Shown one piece after another: positions 16,048 to 26,300 of a DNA stretch of 64,000 nt; the stretch's first letter is position 1; the number at the start of each line of letters is the position of its first letter. The position numbers and the translations under genes are program-made. Origin of the DNA: an uncultured Treponema sp. (GTDB taxonomy: Bacteria; Spirochaetota; Spirochaetia; Treponematales; Treponemataceae); NCBI GenBank assembly GCA_947166355.1, contig CAMVDX010000006.1:80383-144382 (forward strand), given 5' to 3'. The notes under the pieces are model-generated. The model did not search any database. It worked only from the letters and a program-made list of their open reading frames with translations, and was not told the DNA's origin.

Positions 16048-16530
16048 TTATGCACGTTCCCTGATAGAAACGTTTACTTCAATCTTACCACAATCAGAAA
16101 TAAGAGGAACAATGAGTGCCTCTACACTATCTGTAGTTCCACCCAAAGCCGCAATCTCCATCTTCTGACCAACAAAGAGAGCTGGTGGTGTAAGGTCGAA
16201 TCTGAAGCCAAGCTCATGGAGCTTTGTTACAGCCTGTGCTGTTATAAGATTTGCAAGCTCACTGATTGTAGCTTTTGCCAAATCATCAAATTCTGGCAGA
16301 GTCTCACCGTTCATGGCAGATGCAATATTCAGTGCAGTTTCCATAGTCATATCGAAAAGAACACGACCTTCTACATCTCCAGCAAGACCAACCAATGCAG
16401 CAACACCCATAACAGGCATAGCAGTTGATTTCAAATACAAATCACCGCGTTTTACTTCCGCACCTCCCAGAACCTCCTGAAGAACACGGAATGAAGTTTC
16501 AACGAACGGGTTAATATACTCTACTCGCAT
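16048..16530 (-). CDS. cheX: CheY-P phosphatase CheX
   Basis: CheX removes the phosphoryl group from CheY-P in spirochaetes, replacing CheZ. The 160-residue protein opens with INPFVETSFRVLQEVLG and carries the catalytic ExxN pattern in SELANLITAQA (E91, N94). The surrounding MGVAALVGLAGDVEGRVLFDM also fits the CheX/CheC fold. It sits between the cheW-cheR fusion and cheY with a GGAGAT-type ribosome site. No odd features. Confidence 0.95.
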   Translation of the reverse strand: MRVEYINPFVETSFRVLQEVLGGAEVKRGDLYLKSTAMPVMGVAALVGLAGDVEGRVLFDMTMETALNIASAMNGETLPEFDDLAKATISELANLITAQAVTKLHELGFRFDLTPPALFVGQKMEIAALGGTTDSVEALIVPLISDCGKIEVNVSIRERA

Positions 16531-16554
16531 CTTAATCTCCTATTTATTTCAATT

Positions 16555-17985
16555 TTAATCTTTGCTATATGCTACAATCGTACCAACAGCACTCTCACCA
16601 AAATTAAAGGATTCCGGCATCTCTTCGTTTTCACCAAGTATTGCAACGGCATTTCCTTTCATCTTCTCAAGGAAGTCAGAAACCACTGTATCCTGAGACT
16701 TTTCATCCAGCAATGAAAGAATGTCACGTGCAAAAACAATATCTACCATAGGCAGTGCATTAGTATTCTTGCAGTCATGATACTCAAACATGATGCTGTC
16801 CTTTATTTCCTGACTAAAAGTATACTCCCCGTTTGCTTTTTTTGTCAAACAAGAACCATACCAATCAGAAGCAAGATTTGCAGGAACAGACATAAGCCCC
16901 GCATTTGATACATTCAAAAGATCAATATCCTGTGCATAAATTCTGATTTTTGCATCTGGATATCGCTTCTTAAGAATACATGCCAGAGAATATGTTTCCG
17001 TGCCTTTTCCACAACCCGGATTCCATACAACAATCTGCTTAGCTGTATTATCAGGAAGAATCTTAGACACAGCATCTGCATATTCTTTAGACCACCAGGT
17101 GTTTGTAAACGGTGACCAGAAAGTCTTGAGGAAATCATCTGCATCTTCAGAATTCTGAATCTGATTCTTTTTTGTTTCCTTAGACCATTCCAAATATCTA
17201 TGCTGAACCCAAGATGAATTAACCGATGTAACGTAAAAATTTTTGTAAGTAAGCAGACTCTCACTGATAAACTTAATATCAACTGAAACAGGAGACTCTT
17301 CTGCAGCGCCGCCTGCAATACTCTTTGCAATGTCAGACGGAGACTTTACCATTCCCCCTGCAGAAGATGCCTTAGGAGCATTATTAACGGCGGCTGGTCT
17401 TGCTGTACCAGGCTGCTGAACAATACGCTGAGGCTTTTCATACTGAGGTAAACGGCCAGCTCCAGGCTCAAGAGAATCTTTCGAAGAAAAGATTCTTGTT
17501 ATGTCAAGGAGAACGTAAAGGCGGTTATTACTTTCAACTACGCCGTCAATATATTTAATATTGATATCTCCGAATAACGGATGTGGCGGCTGAATAGTAC
17601 TGCGTCTTACACCAACTACCTTGTCAATTTTATCTACGACAACACCAAATTTTTGATCTTCCACCTGAAGAATAAGCATATTTTCAAGCTTATTTTCATC
17701 ACGTGGCGGAACTTCAATATTAAAGAAGATTCTCAAATCAAGAATTGGTATGATTTCACCGCGCAAATTGTAAACGCCAAGCACAAAAGGAAGTGTATTT
17801 GGAACGTAAGTAAAGCGTCCTGCCTTAGCAATTTCCTTTACATGCATGATATCGATTGAATAATCCTTATCAGCAAGTGAGAAGGTTACCATCTTAAAGT
17901 CAACAAGAGCGGCATTTTCATTTTTATCTTCTGCCTGTGCGGCAGCAACTTCTGTTGCAACTAAAACTTCGTTCTCTGCATCCAT
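16555..17985 (-). CDS. cheW: CheW-CheR-like fusion adaptor
   Basis: The 476-residue protein starts with a CheW domain (about residues 25-175, with the RGEIIPILDLR and VVDKIDKVVGV motifs) that links CheA to receptors. A Pro/Ala/Ser-rich linker follows, then a CheR-like methyltransferase domain from about 240 to the end. Its SAM-loop counterpart is NPGCGKGTETYSL near residue 320. The CheR receptor-binding N-terminal subdomain looks shortened. Treponema denticola has such a fusion, which was reported to take part in arrays adapted to strongly curved membranes. Whether this C-terminal domain still methylates receptors cannot be told from sequence. It is 16 bases from cheA and part of the operon. 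Confidence 0.92.
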   Translation of the reverse strand: MDAENEVLVATEVAAAQAEDKNENAALVDFKMVTFSLADKDYSIDIMHVKEIAKAGRFTYVPNTLPFVLGVYNLRGEIIPILDLRIFFNIEVPPRDENKLENMLILQVEDQKFGVVVDKIDKVVGVRRSTIQPPHPLFGDINIKYIDGVVESNNRLYVLLDITRIFSSKDSLEPGAGRLPQYEKPQRIVQQPGTARPAAVNNAPKASSAGGMVKSPSDIAKSIAGGAAEESPVSVDIKFISESLLTYKNFYVTSVNSSWVQHRYLEWSKETKKNQIQNSEDADDFLKTFWSPFTNTWWSKEYADAVSKILPDNTAKQIVVWNPGCGKGTETYSLACILKKRYPDAKIRIYAQDIDLLNVSNAGLMSVPANLASDWYGSCLTKKANGEYTFSQEIKDSIMFEYHDCKNTNALPMVDIVFARDILSLLDEKSQDTVVSDFLEKMKGNAVAILGENEEMPESFNFGESAVGTIVAYSKD

Positions 17986-18000
17986 ATAAAAACACCTCTA

Positions 18001-20463
18001 TTACTGAGCGTACTGCTCTTGTTCCTGAGCTAAAAGCTCCTGCTTAACGCCAAGTTCCAGAAGCTGACCAACATCAATAATAAGTGAAACAGAACCATCA
18101 CCAAGGATTGATGCACCAGCAATTCCAGGAGAATTAGTGAACTGATCTTTCAGAGGCTTAATTACTACATCCTCTTCGCCAATCAGGGCATCTACCATAA
18201 CACCAATCTTCTTTTCCTGTGAACCGACTATTACAATATAACACTCATCAGAATGAACAGATTCTGGAATACCGAACAGACGTGACAAACGGAGCACGCT
18301 TATAACTTCATTACGAACATTCATAATTTCGTAGTTATCAATATGATTGATTTCCGAAATATTAATGCACTGGCTTTCAATAACGTTTGCAATTGGGATT
18401 GAGTAAACCTCTTTTCCAACACGAACCAAAAGTCCCTGAATAATAGCAAGAGTAAGCGGCAGTTTGATGATAAACGAGGTTCCCTTACCTTTTGCAGAAT
18501 TAATAGATATGGTACCCTTAAGATTATTTATCATAGTCTTAACTACATCAAGACCAACACCGCGTCCTGAAATATTCGAAATCTTATCTGCTGTAGAGAA
18601 ACCTGGCTGCATAATAAGATTGAATGCATCCTGTTCAGTAACAGCCTTATCAGGATGAATAAGTCCACGTTCTACAGCCTTCTTGCGAACCTTTTCAACA
18701 TCAATTCCTGCACCATCATCTTTTACTTCAATTACAATCTGGTTACCTTCGTTAGAAGCTTTAAGAAGGATTGTACCGGTTTCAGGCTTGCCGTTAGCTA
18801 CACGAACCTCTGGAGTTTCAATTCCATGGTCTACAGAGTTACGGACACAGTGCATAATCGGATCAAGAAGATCTTCTACTACTGACTTATCAAGCTCTGT
18901 ATCCTCACCTTCAATTACCAGATCAATCTTTTTATTAAGATCACGCTGGAGGTCACGAACTACACGTGGGAAACGGCTGAAAATCTGATTGATAGGAACC
19001 ATTCGGATTTTCATTACACCTTCCTGGAGGTCGCTTGCAATTGTACCATAATTCTGAGTATATGAACGGAACTTACCAGAAATTCCCTTTGCCTCAGATT
19101 CATATTCATCAAAAATATTGCTGAGTGAACCGTATTCCTTAAGAATATTCTTTCTGATTTCAACAGAAGGAACACCCTCTTTAATCTGTTCCATATAATC
19201 AGGAAGTCTATCAAAAAGATTATGCAGTCTTTCTTTATATTCTGCTTCGATTGACTGGAAGCGTGAAAGCTCGGCCGCATTCTGCGTTGCAAGCTGGTTG
19301 AAGGAAGCCTTGTTGATAACAGCCTCTGATACAAGGTTCAAAAGGTTATCAATACGTCGTGAATCTACGCGCAAGATTGAACCCTGCTGTGCATGTGCAG
19401 AATTTTCTTTCTTAGGCTCTGCCTTCTTTTCTTCTTTTTTAGGTTCAGGCTTGAGCACATTGTCATTAAGAATATCTCCAAGAAGTTCTTCCTGTGCAGC
19501 AGACATATTGCCGGCTGGTTCAGAAGCCTTTGGAGTTACAGGAACAGAAGCAGCAGGTGCTGGTTTTGCGGCCACAGCACTCTGAGCAGCAACTGTCTTT
19601 GCAACAGAAGGATCTGCTTCGGTTCCTGTAGTATAATCCTCAAGAAGATGAGCATCTGTAATAAGCGTAACATCACTTAAGAATGCGCAGTCTTCAATTT
19701 CAGAACCTTCGGCTTCGGTTGCAACATAATAGAATACATTCTCGTAGAACTGATCTTCATAAAGTGCATCGAAGTCTGGAACTGTTTTAAGTACATTTCC
19801 AACATTCTTGAGGGCTGCAAAAACCTGAATACCACCAACAGTATTCATAGGATTATTTTCATCAAATTTAACGGCAATACACCAGAGCTTCTGATTGCCT
19901 TCGCAAGTCTGTTTAAGCTCAGCAAAATCTTCTTCTGTAATTGAAGGCAGAATAAGAGCCGGTGATGAAGCGGCAGGAGCTGGAGCTTCAGCAGGCTTAG
20001 GAGCCGGAGCTGGTTTTGGAGCGGCAGCCGGCTTCGCTGCAGTCTTGGCAGATGCCTTTCCTCCACTCTGAGGAATATAACCATGAAGTTTTTCTACAAT
20101 AGAATCAATATTTTCTTCATAGACACTTCCATTCTGACGAGCTTCAAGCATTGCCTTAATAACATCTATAGAAGTAAGGAGAAGATCGACTACATCTTCG
20201 TCAACCTTAAGTCTGTCGGAGCGAATCTCATCAAGCACATCTTCAACGATGTGTGTAAAGTGAGAAAGTTCCATCATTTCAACAGTTGCAGAACCGCCTT
20301 TAAGAGTATGCGCTGCACGGAATATCTCATCAATCGCTTCGTGATTTGAAGGATCATTTTCAATAACGAGAATATTACTCTCCAGCTGTTCTACCTGCTG
20401 TTCTGCTTCCGCGAAGAAGTCTTTCAACAGTTCTTCGTTATTCGGGTCAAGATAATCACTCAT
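18001..20463 (-). CDS. cheA: Chemotaxis histidine kinase CheA
   Basis: The 820-residue kinase shows the full CheA order: P1 with phospho-His 52 in AAHTLKGGSA; Ala/Pro-rich linkers; a P2-like CheY-binding region around 170-270; P3 dimerisation starting near SILRVDSRRID; the P4 ATPase with HCVRNSVDHGIE, DDGAGID and GRGVGLDVV; and a C-terminal P5 CheW-like domain. It phosphorylates CheY in response to receptors. It heads the operon. The ATG at 20463 has no Shine-Dalgarno; TTGAAA-16-TATAAT ends eight bases upstream, so the mRNA would have almost no leader. The linkers are longer than in E. coli, in line with its greater length. Confidence 0.97.
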   Translation of the reverse strand: MSDYLDPNNEELLKDFFAEAEQQVEQLESNILVIENDPSNHEAIDEIFRAAHTLKGGSATVEMMELSHFTHIVEDVLDEIRSDRLKVDEDVVDLLLTSIDVIKAMLEARQNGSVYEENIDSIVEKLHGYIPQSGGKASAKTAAKPAAAPKPAPAPKPAEAPAPAASSPALILPSITEEDFAELKQTCEGNQKLWCIAVKFDENNPMNTVGGIQVFAALKNVGNVLKTVPDFDALYEDQFYENVFYYVATEAEGSEIEDCAFLSDVTLITDAHLLEDYTTGTEADPSVAKTVAAQSAVAAKPAPAASVPVTPKASEPAGNMSAAQEELLGDILNDNVLKPEPKKEEKKAEPKKENSAHAQQGSILRVDSRRIDNLLNLVSEAVINKASFNQLATQNAAELSRFQSIEAEYKERLHNLFDRLPDYMEQIKEGVPSVEIRKNILKEYGSLSNIFDEYESEAKGISGKFRSYTQNYGTIASDLQEGVMKIRMVPINQIFSRFPRVVRDLQRDLNKKIDLVIEGEDTELDKSVVEDLLDPIMHCVRNSVDHGIETPEVRVANGKPETGTILLKASNEGNQIVIEVKDDGAGIDVEKVRKKAVERGLIHPDKAVTEQDAFNLIMQPGFSTADKISNISGRGVGLDVVKTMINNLKGTISINSAKGKGTSFIIKLPLTLAIIQGLLVRVGKEVYSIPIANVIESQCINISEINHIDNYEIMNVRNEVISVLRLSRLFGIPESVHSDECYIVIVGSQEKKIGVMVDALIGEEDVVIKPLKDQFTNSPGIAGASILGDGSVSLIIDVGQLLELGVKQELLAQEQEQYAQ

Positions 20464-20471
20464 ATAGAACT

Positions 20472-20499
20472 ATTATAACCCGAAAATCACATATTTCAA
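20472..20499 (-). promoter_or_regulatory. cheA operon promoter
   Basis: TTGAAA (20494-20499) and TATAAT (20472-20477) are 16 bases apart on the minus strand. Only eight bases remain to the cheA ATG. This is a vegetative promoter, not the sigma28 type seen for the FlaA pair and for the outer-membrane gene just across the intergenic space. Confidence 0.78.
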
Positions 20500-20566
20500 G
20501 CGAAAACTTACTTGAAAGATAAAATTATTTTCAAACCGTTTTAAGGCCTCTTTTTCTGATTTTTAT

Positions 20567-20593
20567 AAAGAATTCCCCAAAAACTGCCGATAA
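20567..20593 (+). promoter_or_regulatory. Sigma28 (FliA)-type promoter of the outer-membrane barrel gene
   Basis: TAAA at 20567-20570, exactly 15 bases, then GCCGATAA at 20586-20593. Both elements and the spacing match the FliA consensus. The start codon of the barrel gene is 19 bases downstream, with GGGG as ribosome site between. Confidence 0.82.
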
Positions 20594-20612
20594 AGAATCA
20601 GGGGTATTGTAT

Positions 20613-21824
20613 ATGACCAGAAAGCACATTTTATGTTTTACGGCAGCACTTTTTATTACTACAGGACTGTTTGCCACAACCTCCTTCTCAGGTTATGCGG
20701 GCGGAAAGCTTAATTATTCAGCTAATCCAGAAGCAGAAGAATACGACCCGGATCTCAAGCTTCAGGCTTTTTTTGCCGGCCAGTTTAATTTTTCACAAAA
20801 TCTGTGGAGCCACATGGAGTTTTCTATTGATACAGGAGATTTACTGGGAGAATCTCTCTTTCATGAAACTGATTCAAAATTCCAGATTGACGAGATTTCA
20901 CTCATCACACGTATGAATTTAAGCACCTGTTCGAATTATATCAGTGCCTTTATGGGAACTTACGAACCGATTGGTTCAGATGTCTTTCTTCAGAGATATT
21001 TTAATATAAAACCTATAGACTCAAAGCTTACTGAAAGTTACCTCGGTCTTGCAGGTTCCATACTCTACCCTCATTTTGGAATCGGTATTTCAGATGTTCT
21101 AAAACTTTACACAGCTCCATTTGCCTTAGGCGGTTACGTATATGTAAATCACGAAGACAAGGATTATTATGTATTGAATACAGACTTGAGAACTGCAACG
21201 GTAATGAATTATTTTACCTGTGATTTTGCATTTGGACTTGGAATTCCACTTGCAAATAAATACCGTGGAGAAGATGTAATTATTGCCGTTGAAAAACTTT
21301 ACTGGCATGCCGGAACAACAATTCTTCTGGGAAATAATTATACTAATTCGCTTTTTGTTCAGGCTGGAATCTACAATGCAAGTTTTACAAAACAAAAGGA
21401 CAATTCAGTTGTAGCGCCGGAAGACATATATCTTCTTATAGAGCCTCGACTTTTATTTAAAAATACACATTTAAATTTGAGTTTATACAGTCTTCCTCCA
21501 GACACTGTAAAAAAACTTCTTCTTTTAGAAGATACTCTGGGAATGAACTTAAATTTTTATTCAGAGGCCTCTCTTAATGGTTCTAACACACTTACCTATG
21601 GTTCGCACTTGAACTTTTCTGTAATTGATAAGAACTTTATGGATTTAAAGGATTTTTCTAATATCAGCGAGAATGGTTATAATCTGAATCTGACTCCATA
21701 CATAACCTCCTCTTTCCTTTCTGGAGAACTTCATCTTCAGGCAACATTCCGTCTAATGGAATTTGTAAGGGGAAAAGGAGAAAGAGCCGTTTCTGTAGAT
21801 TTGGGATATAGAACAAAGTTCTAG
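20613..21824 (+). CDS. Putative outer-membrane beta-barrel protein
   Basis: The 403-residue protein begins with a signal peptide (MTRKHILCFTAALFITTGLFA, cut near residue 22) and continues as alternating-polarity strands rich in Tyr, Asn, Gly and Ser, ending in aromatic F after YRTKF. This is what an outer-membrane barrel looks like. I recognise no named family. I start at ATG 20613, eight bases after GGGG; the in-frame TTG two codons earlier is less likely. A consensus sigma28 promoter drives it and it diverges from the chemotaxis operon, so it may be co-expressed with motility. A surface adhesin or porin are both possible. Confidence 0.78.
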   Translation: MTRKHILCFTAALFITTGLFATTSFSGYAGGKLNYSANPEAEEYDPDLKLQAFFAGQFNFSQNLWSHMEFSIDTGDLLGESLFHETDSKFQIDEISLITRMNLSTCSNYISAFMGTYEPIGSDVFLQRYFNIKPIDSKLTESYLGLAGSILYPHFGIGISDVLKLYTAPFALGGYVYVNHEDKDYYVLNTDLRTATVMNYFTCDFAFGLGIPLANKYRGEDVIIAVEKLYWHAGTTILLGNNYTNSLFVQAGIYNASFTKQKDNSVVAPEDIYLLIEPRLLFKNTHLNLSLYSLPPDTVKKLLLLEDTLGMNLNFYSEASLNGSNTLTYGSHLNFSVIDKNFMDLKDFSNISENGYNLNLTPYITSSFLSGELHLQATFRLMEFVRGKGERAVSVDLGYRTKF

Positions 21825-21926
21825 TTCTCATAAATTGCCGTTTTACACAAAGTTCTAGTTTGTACTTGTGTTACAGCCCTTAGATTGATAAAATAGTATA
21901 AAATTTCATTCTAAGGAACATAAAAA

Positions 21927-23225
21927 ATGAAAAACATTCAGAACAAGTGGATTCGTGGTGCGATTCCGGCACTTCTTCTTCACTGCAGTATTGGTACCGT
22001 ATACTGCTGGTCAATTTTCAGTCAGGAAATTGCAGACTACATCGGCTTTTCAAAAGGCGCAGTAGAATGGGCATTCAGCTTTGCAATCTTCTTTCTTGGC
22101 ATGTCAGCAGCTTTCCTTGGCGGTCTTGTAGAAAAAAACATCCATAAGTCATCTTTGATTGCTTCTATTACATTTGCACTTGGTATGGCCGGAACAGGCT
22201 TCTTTATCTGGTATGGTGGAAATAACCCTCACAGTGTTCTTTCCCTCATCGGAATTTATGTAAGCTATGGTTTTATTATGGGTATTGGACTTGGTACCGG
22301 TTACCTTTCTCCTGTAAAGACACTCATGCTCTGGTTCAAAGACAAAAAAGGTCTTGCGACAGGTCTTGCTGTAGCAGGCTTTGGTGCAGCAAAGGCTATT
22401 GCTTCTCCTATCATGACCCGCATGCTTGCAGGTCTTGGTGAAGGCGGAGTTTTCAAGATGTTCTACATTCTTGCTGCCGTATATTTTGTAATGATGTTTG
22501 TTGGTCACCTTATTCTTGCAAAACCAGAAGGATGGGTTGAACCTCAGACTAAATCTAAAGAAGAAGGAATTATTGCAACCCTTAAGACAGAACCGATCGC
22601 TTCATATATCGGAATCTGGCTTATGTTCTACATCAACATTACTTGTGGTCTTGCAATCATTTCTCAGGAAAAGATGATTGTAAAATGCGTAGGTCTTGGT
22701 GCTTTCGCAGGAATCATCTCTACAATCTCTGCCCTCTTTAATGCCGGCGGTCGTCTTGGTTTCTCTGCATGGGCAGACAAGCTTAAGGACCGCAACACAA
22801 TTTATAAGTTGATTTTTACACTTTCTATTGTATCAACTTTAATTGTTCTTCTTACAAAGGGAATTGCAAACGGAGCTGGAAACACACTTCTTATTATCTT
22901 CGTTCTGGCTTTGATTTTCATTGTAAACGCTGGTTACGGCGGAGGATTCTCTAACGTTCCTACCCTGCTTTCTGACCACTATGGAATGGGCAATATTTCT
23001 GCTATTCACGGAATTACACTTTCTGCATGGGCTTTTGCAGGACTTACAGGAAACCAGATGGCTTCTTTCATTGTAAACCATGTCGGTGAATTTACTGAAA
23101 TCTCAGGAGTAAAGGCAAACCCAACAGGTTACCAGACAGTTCTTATCGTAACAACTGTTTTGTATGCCGTTGCTATGTGTTTGAGCTGCTTCCTTGTTAG
23201 ACCAATGAGCAAAAAGAACGCTTAA
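21927..23225 (+). CDS. OFA-family major facilitator transporter
   Basis: A 432-residue polytopic protein with about twelve membrane segments. The start IRGAIPALLLHCSIGTVYCWSIF is characteristic of the oxalate/formate antiporter (OFA) family, and GYGGGFSNVPTLLSDHYGMGN in the C-terminal half is a family landmark. These transporters exchange small carboxylates such as oxalate, formate or lactate; the substrate here is unknown. AAGGAAC precedes the ATG and a TTGTGT-17-TAAAAT promoter is near 21868-21896. It is monocistronic and followed by F1 repeats. Optimised codons suggest good expression. Confidence 0.88.
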   Translation: MKNIQNKWIRGAIPALLLHCSIGTVYCWSIFSQEIADYIGFSKGAVEWAFSFAIFFLGMSAAFLGGLVEKNIHKSSLIASITFALGMAGTGFFIWYGGNNPHSVLSLIGIYVSYGFIMGIGLGTGYLSPVKTLMLWFKDKKGLATGLAVAGFGAAKAIASPIMTRMLAGLGEGGVFKMFYILAAVYFVMMFVGHLILAKPEGWVEPQTKSKEEGIIATLKTEPIASYIGIWLMFYINITCGLAIISQEKMIVKCVGLGAFAGIISTISALFNAGGRLGFSAWADKLKDRNTIYKLIFTLSIVSTLIVLLTKGIANGAGNTLLIIFVLALIFIVNAGYGGGFSNVPTLLSDHYGMGNISAIHGITLSAWAFAGLTGNQMASFIVNHVGEFTEISGVKANPTGYQTVLIVTTVLYAVAMCLSCFLVRPMSKKNA

Positions 23226-23398
23226 ATGGATTGCGGCTTGATAATCTATCATCAAGCCGCAAAACGAATGAGTCAAGGCTATAAGCGACAGCGTGCCTTG
23301 ATCATTCGTATTGCCGCGTCGCTGCGCTCCTCGCAATGACGTGGGGCGCTGTGATTTTTGCAATGACGCGGGGCGCTGCGCTTTTCGCAATGATGAAA
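23226..23398. repeat. Hairpin and family F1 repeat cluster
   Basis: After the transporter stop there is an inverted repeat GCGGCTTGATAAT / ATCATCAAGCCGC near 23232-23262, able to act as terminator. It is followed by one good and two partial copies of the CTCGCAATGACG...GGGGCGCTG repeat up to the stop codon of the 23400 gene. No gene seen. Confidence 0.7.
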
Positions 23399-23399
23399 A

Positions 23400-26300
23400 C
23401 TATTCGAGTAAAATATAATTGGTAATCAGCATAAAGGACTTGTCTGGCTGCTGAATACCATTTATAAGTATTCTGACTTTTGTATAAGAGCCGTCTTTCT
23501 TTATGGCACGATAGTCATAAGAAAACGGCTTTTTAAATTTTCCAAGAAAAGCCTTTACAATAGCTGTCTTAAAGCCGGCTCTATCTTGTGGATGTATAAC
23601 ATCAAATGCTTCTTTTTCAGTCCAGTTCAGAATTTCTTCTTCTGTAAAACCAGAAAGCTCTAAAAAAGTCTGGTTTACTCGCATAACCCGCACATGCAAT
23701 ACAGAAGAAAAAAGACGTCGCATCTCAAGCTCAACATGCATCAAACATAAACCAACCTGCGAATTATCCATCATCATTCCAAGCTGATTATTTGAAAGAG
23801 CTAAAGTGTTCTCTGTTATCTTTTCATTAGTAACATCTTCTGCAAGTATGTAAAATGAATGTTTTTGACCATTACGACTTATTTCCCAAAGATGTGTTTT
23901 AACCCAAAGCGGACGCTGCTTTATATATGTGCGGACCTCGACATTAAAGGTAACTTCCTTATTATCTGCCAGAGATTCCCTAAACTTTTCCAGAAGTTCA
24001 ATATACGCAGCCTTTTTTATAAGATTTTTAAGACTCTTTCTTGCATCTGCAAAAGACAGTTCTTCAATTTCAAATAAACTTAGGAACTTTAAATTTGCCC
24101 TTATGAGCACAAGCGCCTGAGTTTTTTCATCAAATTCAAAGATGGCAGCAGGCCCCGTAAACTCTTCAAACATAAGACTTTCAGAGGAATCTGGTGTAAG
24201 GAATTTACGAACATCAATCTGCCCAAAAGTTCTGGGTCTGCTTACCGTTCCATGTTTTGAAGATTTTTTCAGGAGTTCAAGAAAATCCTGTTCCGGCATA
24301 GGCTTTGCATATAAAAATCCCTGAATTACATTTACACCGATACTCCTTAGAAAATCAGCCTGTTCCTGAGTTTCTACACCTTCTGCAACGGTTATGTATT
24401 CAAGTCCCTGAGCCATGCGTACAACATAATTTATGATTGTACCCCCGCGGTTCTGATTGTTGTCACCGCGCATAAATCCCATGTCGAGCTTCAGAATGTC
24501 AATCGGCATATCTTTAAGGGAATTCAGCGAAGAATAACCTATTCCAAAATCATCCATTGCAATACTAAAGCCAAGACTGCGTAGCTTTTCTATACGAGAA
24601 GTCAGATAATTCTGTGCTTTTATTGCAGCACTTTCTGTAATTTCAAAGTGAATATATTTTTCGGGAACCGCATACTTTTCTTTTAGCCGCTTAATAGTAT
24701 AATAAAGCTTATCAGATTCAAGGCTGACACGAGAAATATTTATAGAAATCGGAACCAGATCTATACCCTGCTTTAACCAGGAACTCACACTTTCAAAAAC
24801 CTTAGTCCAGATTGCTTCATCCAGTAATCTTATAAAGCCATTTTTTTCTGCTACAGGAATAAAAAGTGAAGGAGAAATTATGGTGCCGTCTTTTTTTATC
24901 CAGCGGCAGAGTGCCTCAGCTCCAACGAGCTCTCCTGTAGAAGATGAATATTGCGGCTGATACCAGATTTTGAATTCAGCATTATTCATTGCAGGCTGCA
25001 TTTTTGCCGTTATATCTGCTTCAACATGAGTCTGTTCAAGATTCTTTTCTGTAAATGCAGTATAGGTATTCTGAATTGATGAAATATAATCTGCCATTCC
25101 AAGCGATGCCTGAGTCATTGCCTGTCCCAAACCGATAGATGCATTTGTAATTCTTATTCCAAAGTGCATGGTAACAGGAAAGGTAATATTCAGAGAGCTG
25201 CAGTCAAAAATCTTGCAGGACTGAAGCCGCTGTAAATTATCTACCGAGTTCTCCATACAAAGCGCAAAATTGCCACCACCAAGTCTCGCAACAAGACCTT
25301 CATCTCCGGCAATCTGACGCAGAGTTGCCGCAACCAGCTTTAATATTGCAGTTCCAGTTTCAAAGCCATACAAATCGTTTATAATTCTAAGTTTATTAAC
25401 ATCACCAACTGCAACAATGAAGTTTTTATCAGGATTTTTCTTAAGCAGCGCATCTCCTTCTTTTTTGAATGCAACCGGCGTAAGCACACCTGTATCTACA
25501 TCTGTAAAAAGCCGTTTAAGCATAAGGTCATTCATATAATGAATGCAGTTTTCCTTTCTTGCATAACCGTAAGCAATAGCCCTTACCATATCCTGGCAGG
25601 AATTATAACCGCATGAACCGCAGTTCATATTTTGCTTCTGAGGAGTATCCTTAAGCATATCATTATAGATTTCATCAACAGCACTCTGTGGAATCTTAAA
25701 CTGCTGTCTCGAAAAATCTGTATATGTGCGCTCAAAATCTTCTGGCCGCAGATATTTAAAATGACTTGAAAAATGTTTCCAGAGTTTTTCAGGATTTTCA
25801 ATATCTTTATAATGCTGATAGAATTTATTTCTTATGGCAATTGTTGAAGAATAAACATTCTCTTTGTTAAAAGACAAAAAATCTACGCCAGGCCCTGCAA
25901 CACAGCCGTTTTTACATGCAGAAATCTCTACCAGAAGCGGTAGAGTTTCTTTATATTTTTCGTTAAAGGACATATAAAGAGAGTCCATATTGTCTTTATT
26001 AAAGCCTATAAGCGAAATAATTGTTTCTGTACGTGAGAAAAAATAAGAAATAATTTCTGCAAACTCACTGTTTTTTGAAATAAGAGAACCTATTCCTTCA
26101 GATTTTAAATCAGCTTCGCCGCTATAATCAGAAAAATTATATTCAGAAAGCTTTGGCATAAGATGTCCGAAGGTCAGATTATAACTGATACTTCCGTCCG
26201 TATTCTGACTTTCTGTTTCATCCTTATGTGCAATACAGGTTCCAAGGCAGGCGATTTTATTGTTATCTCCCAGATATTTTTTTGCATAAATTGCCGTACA

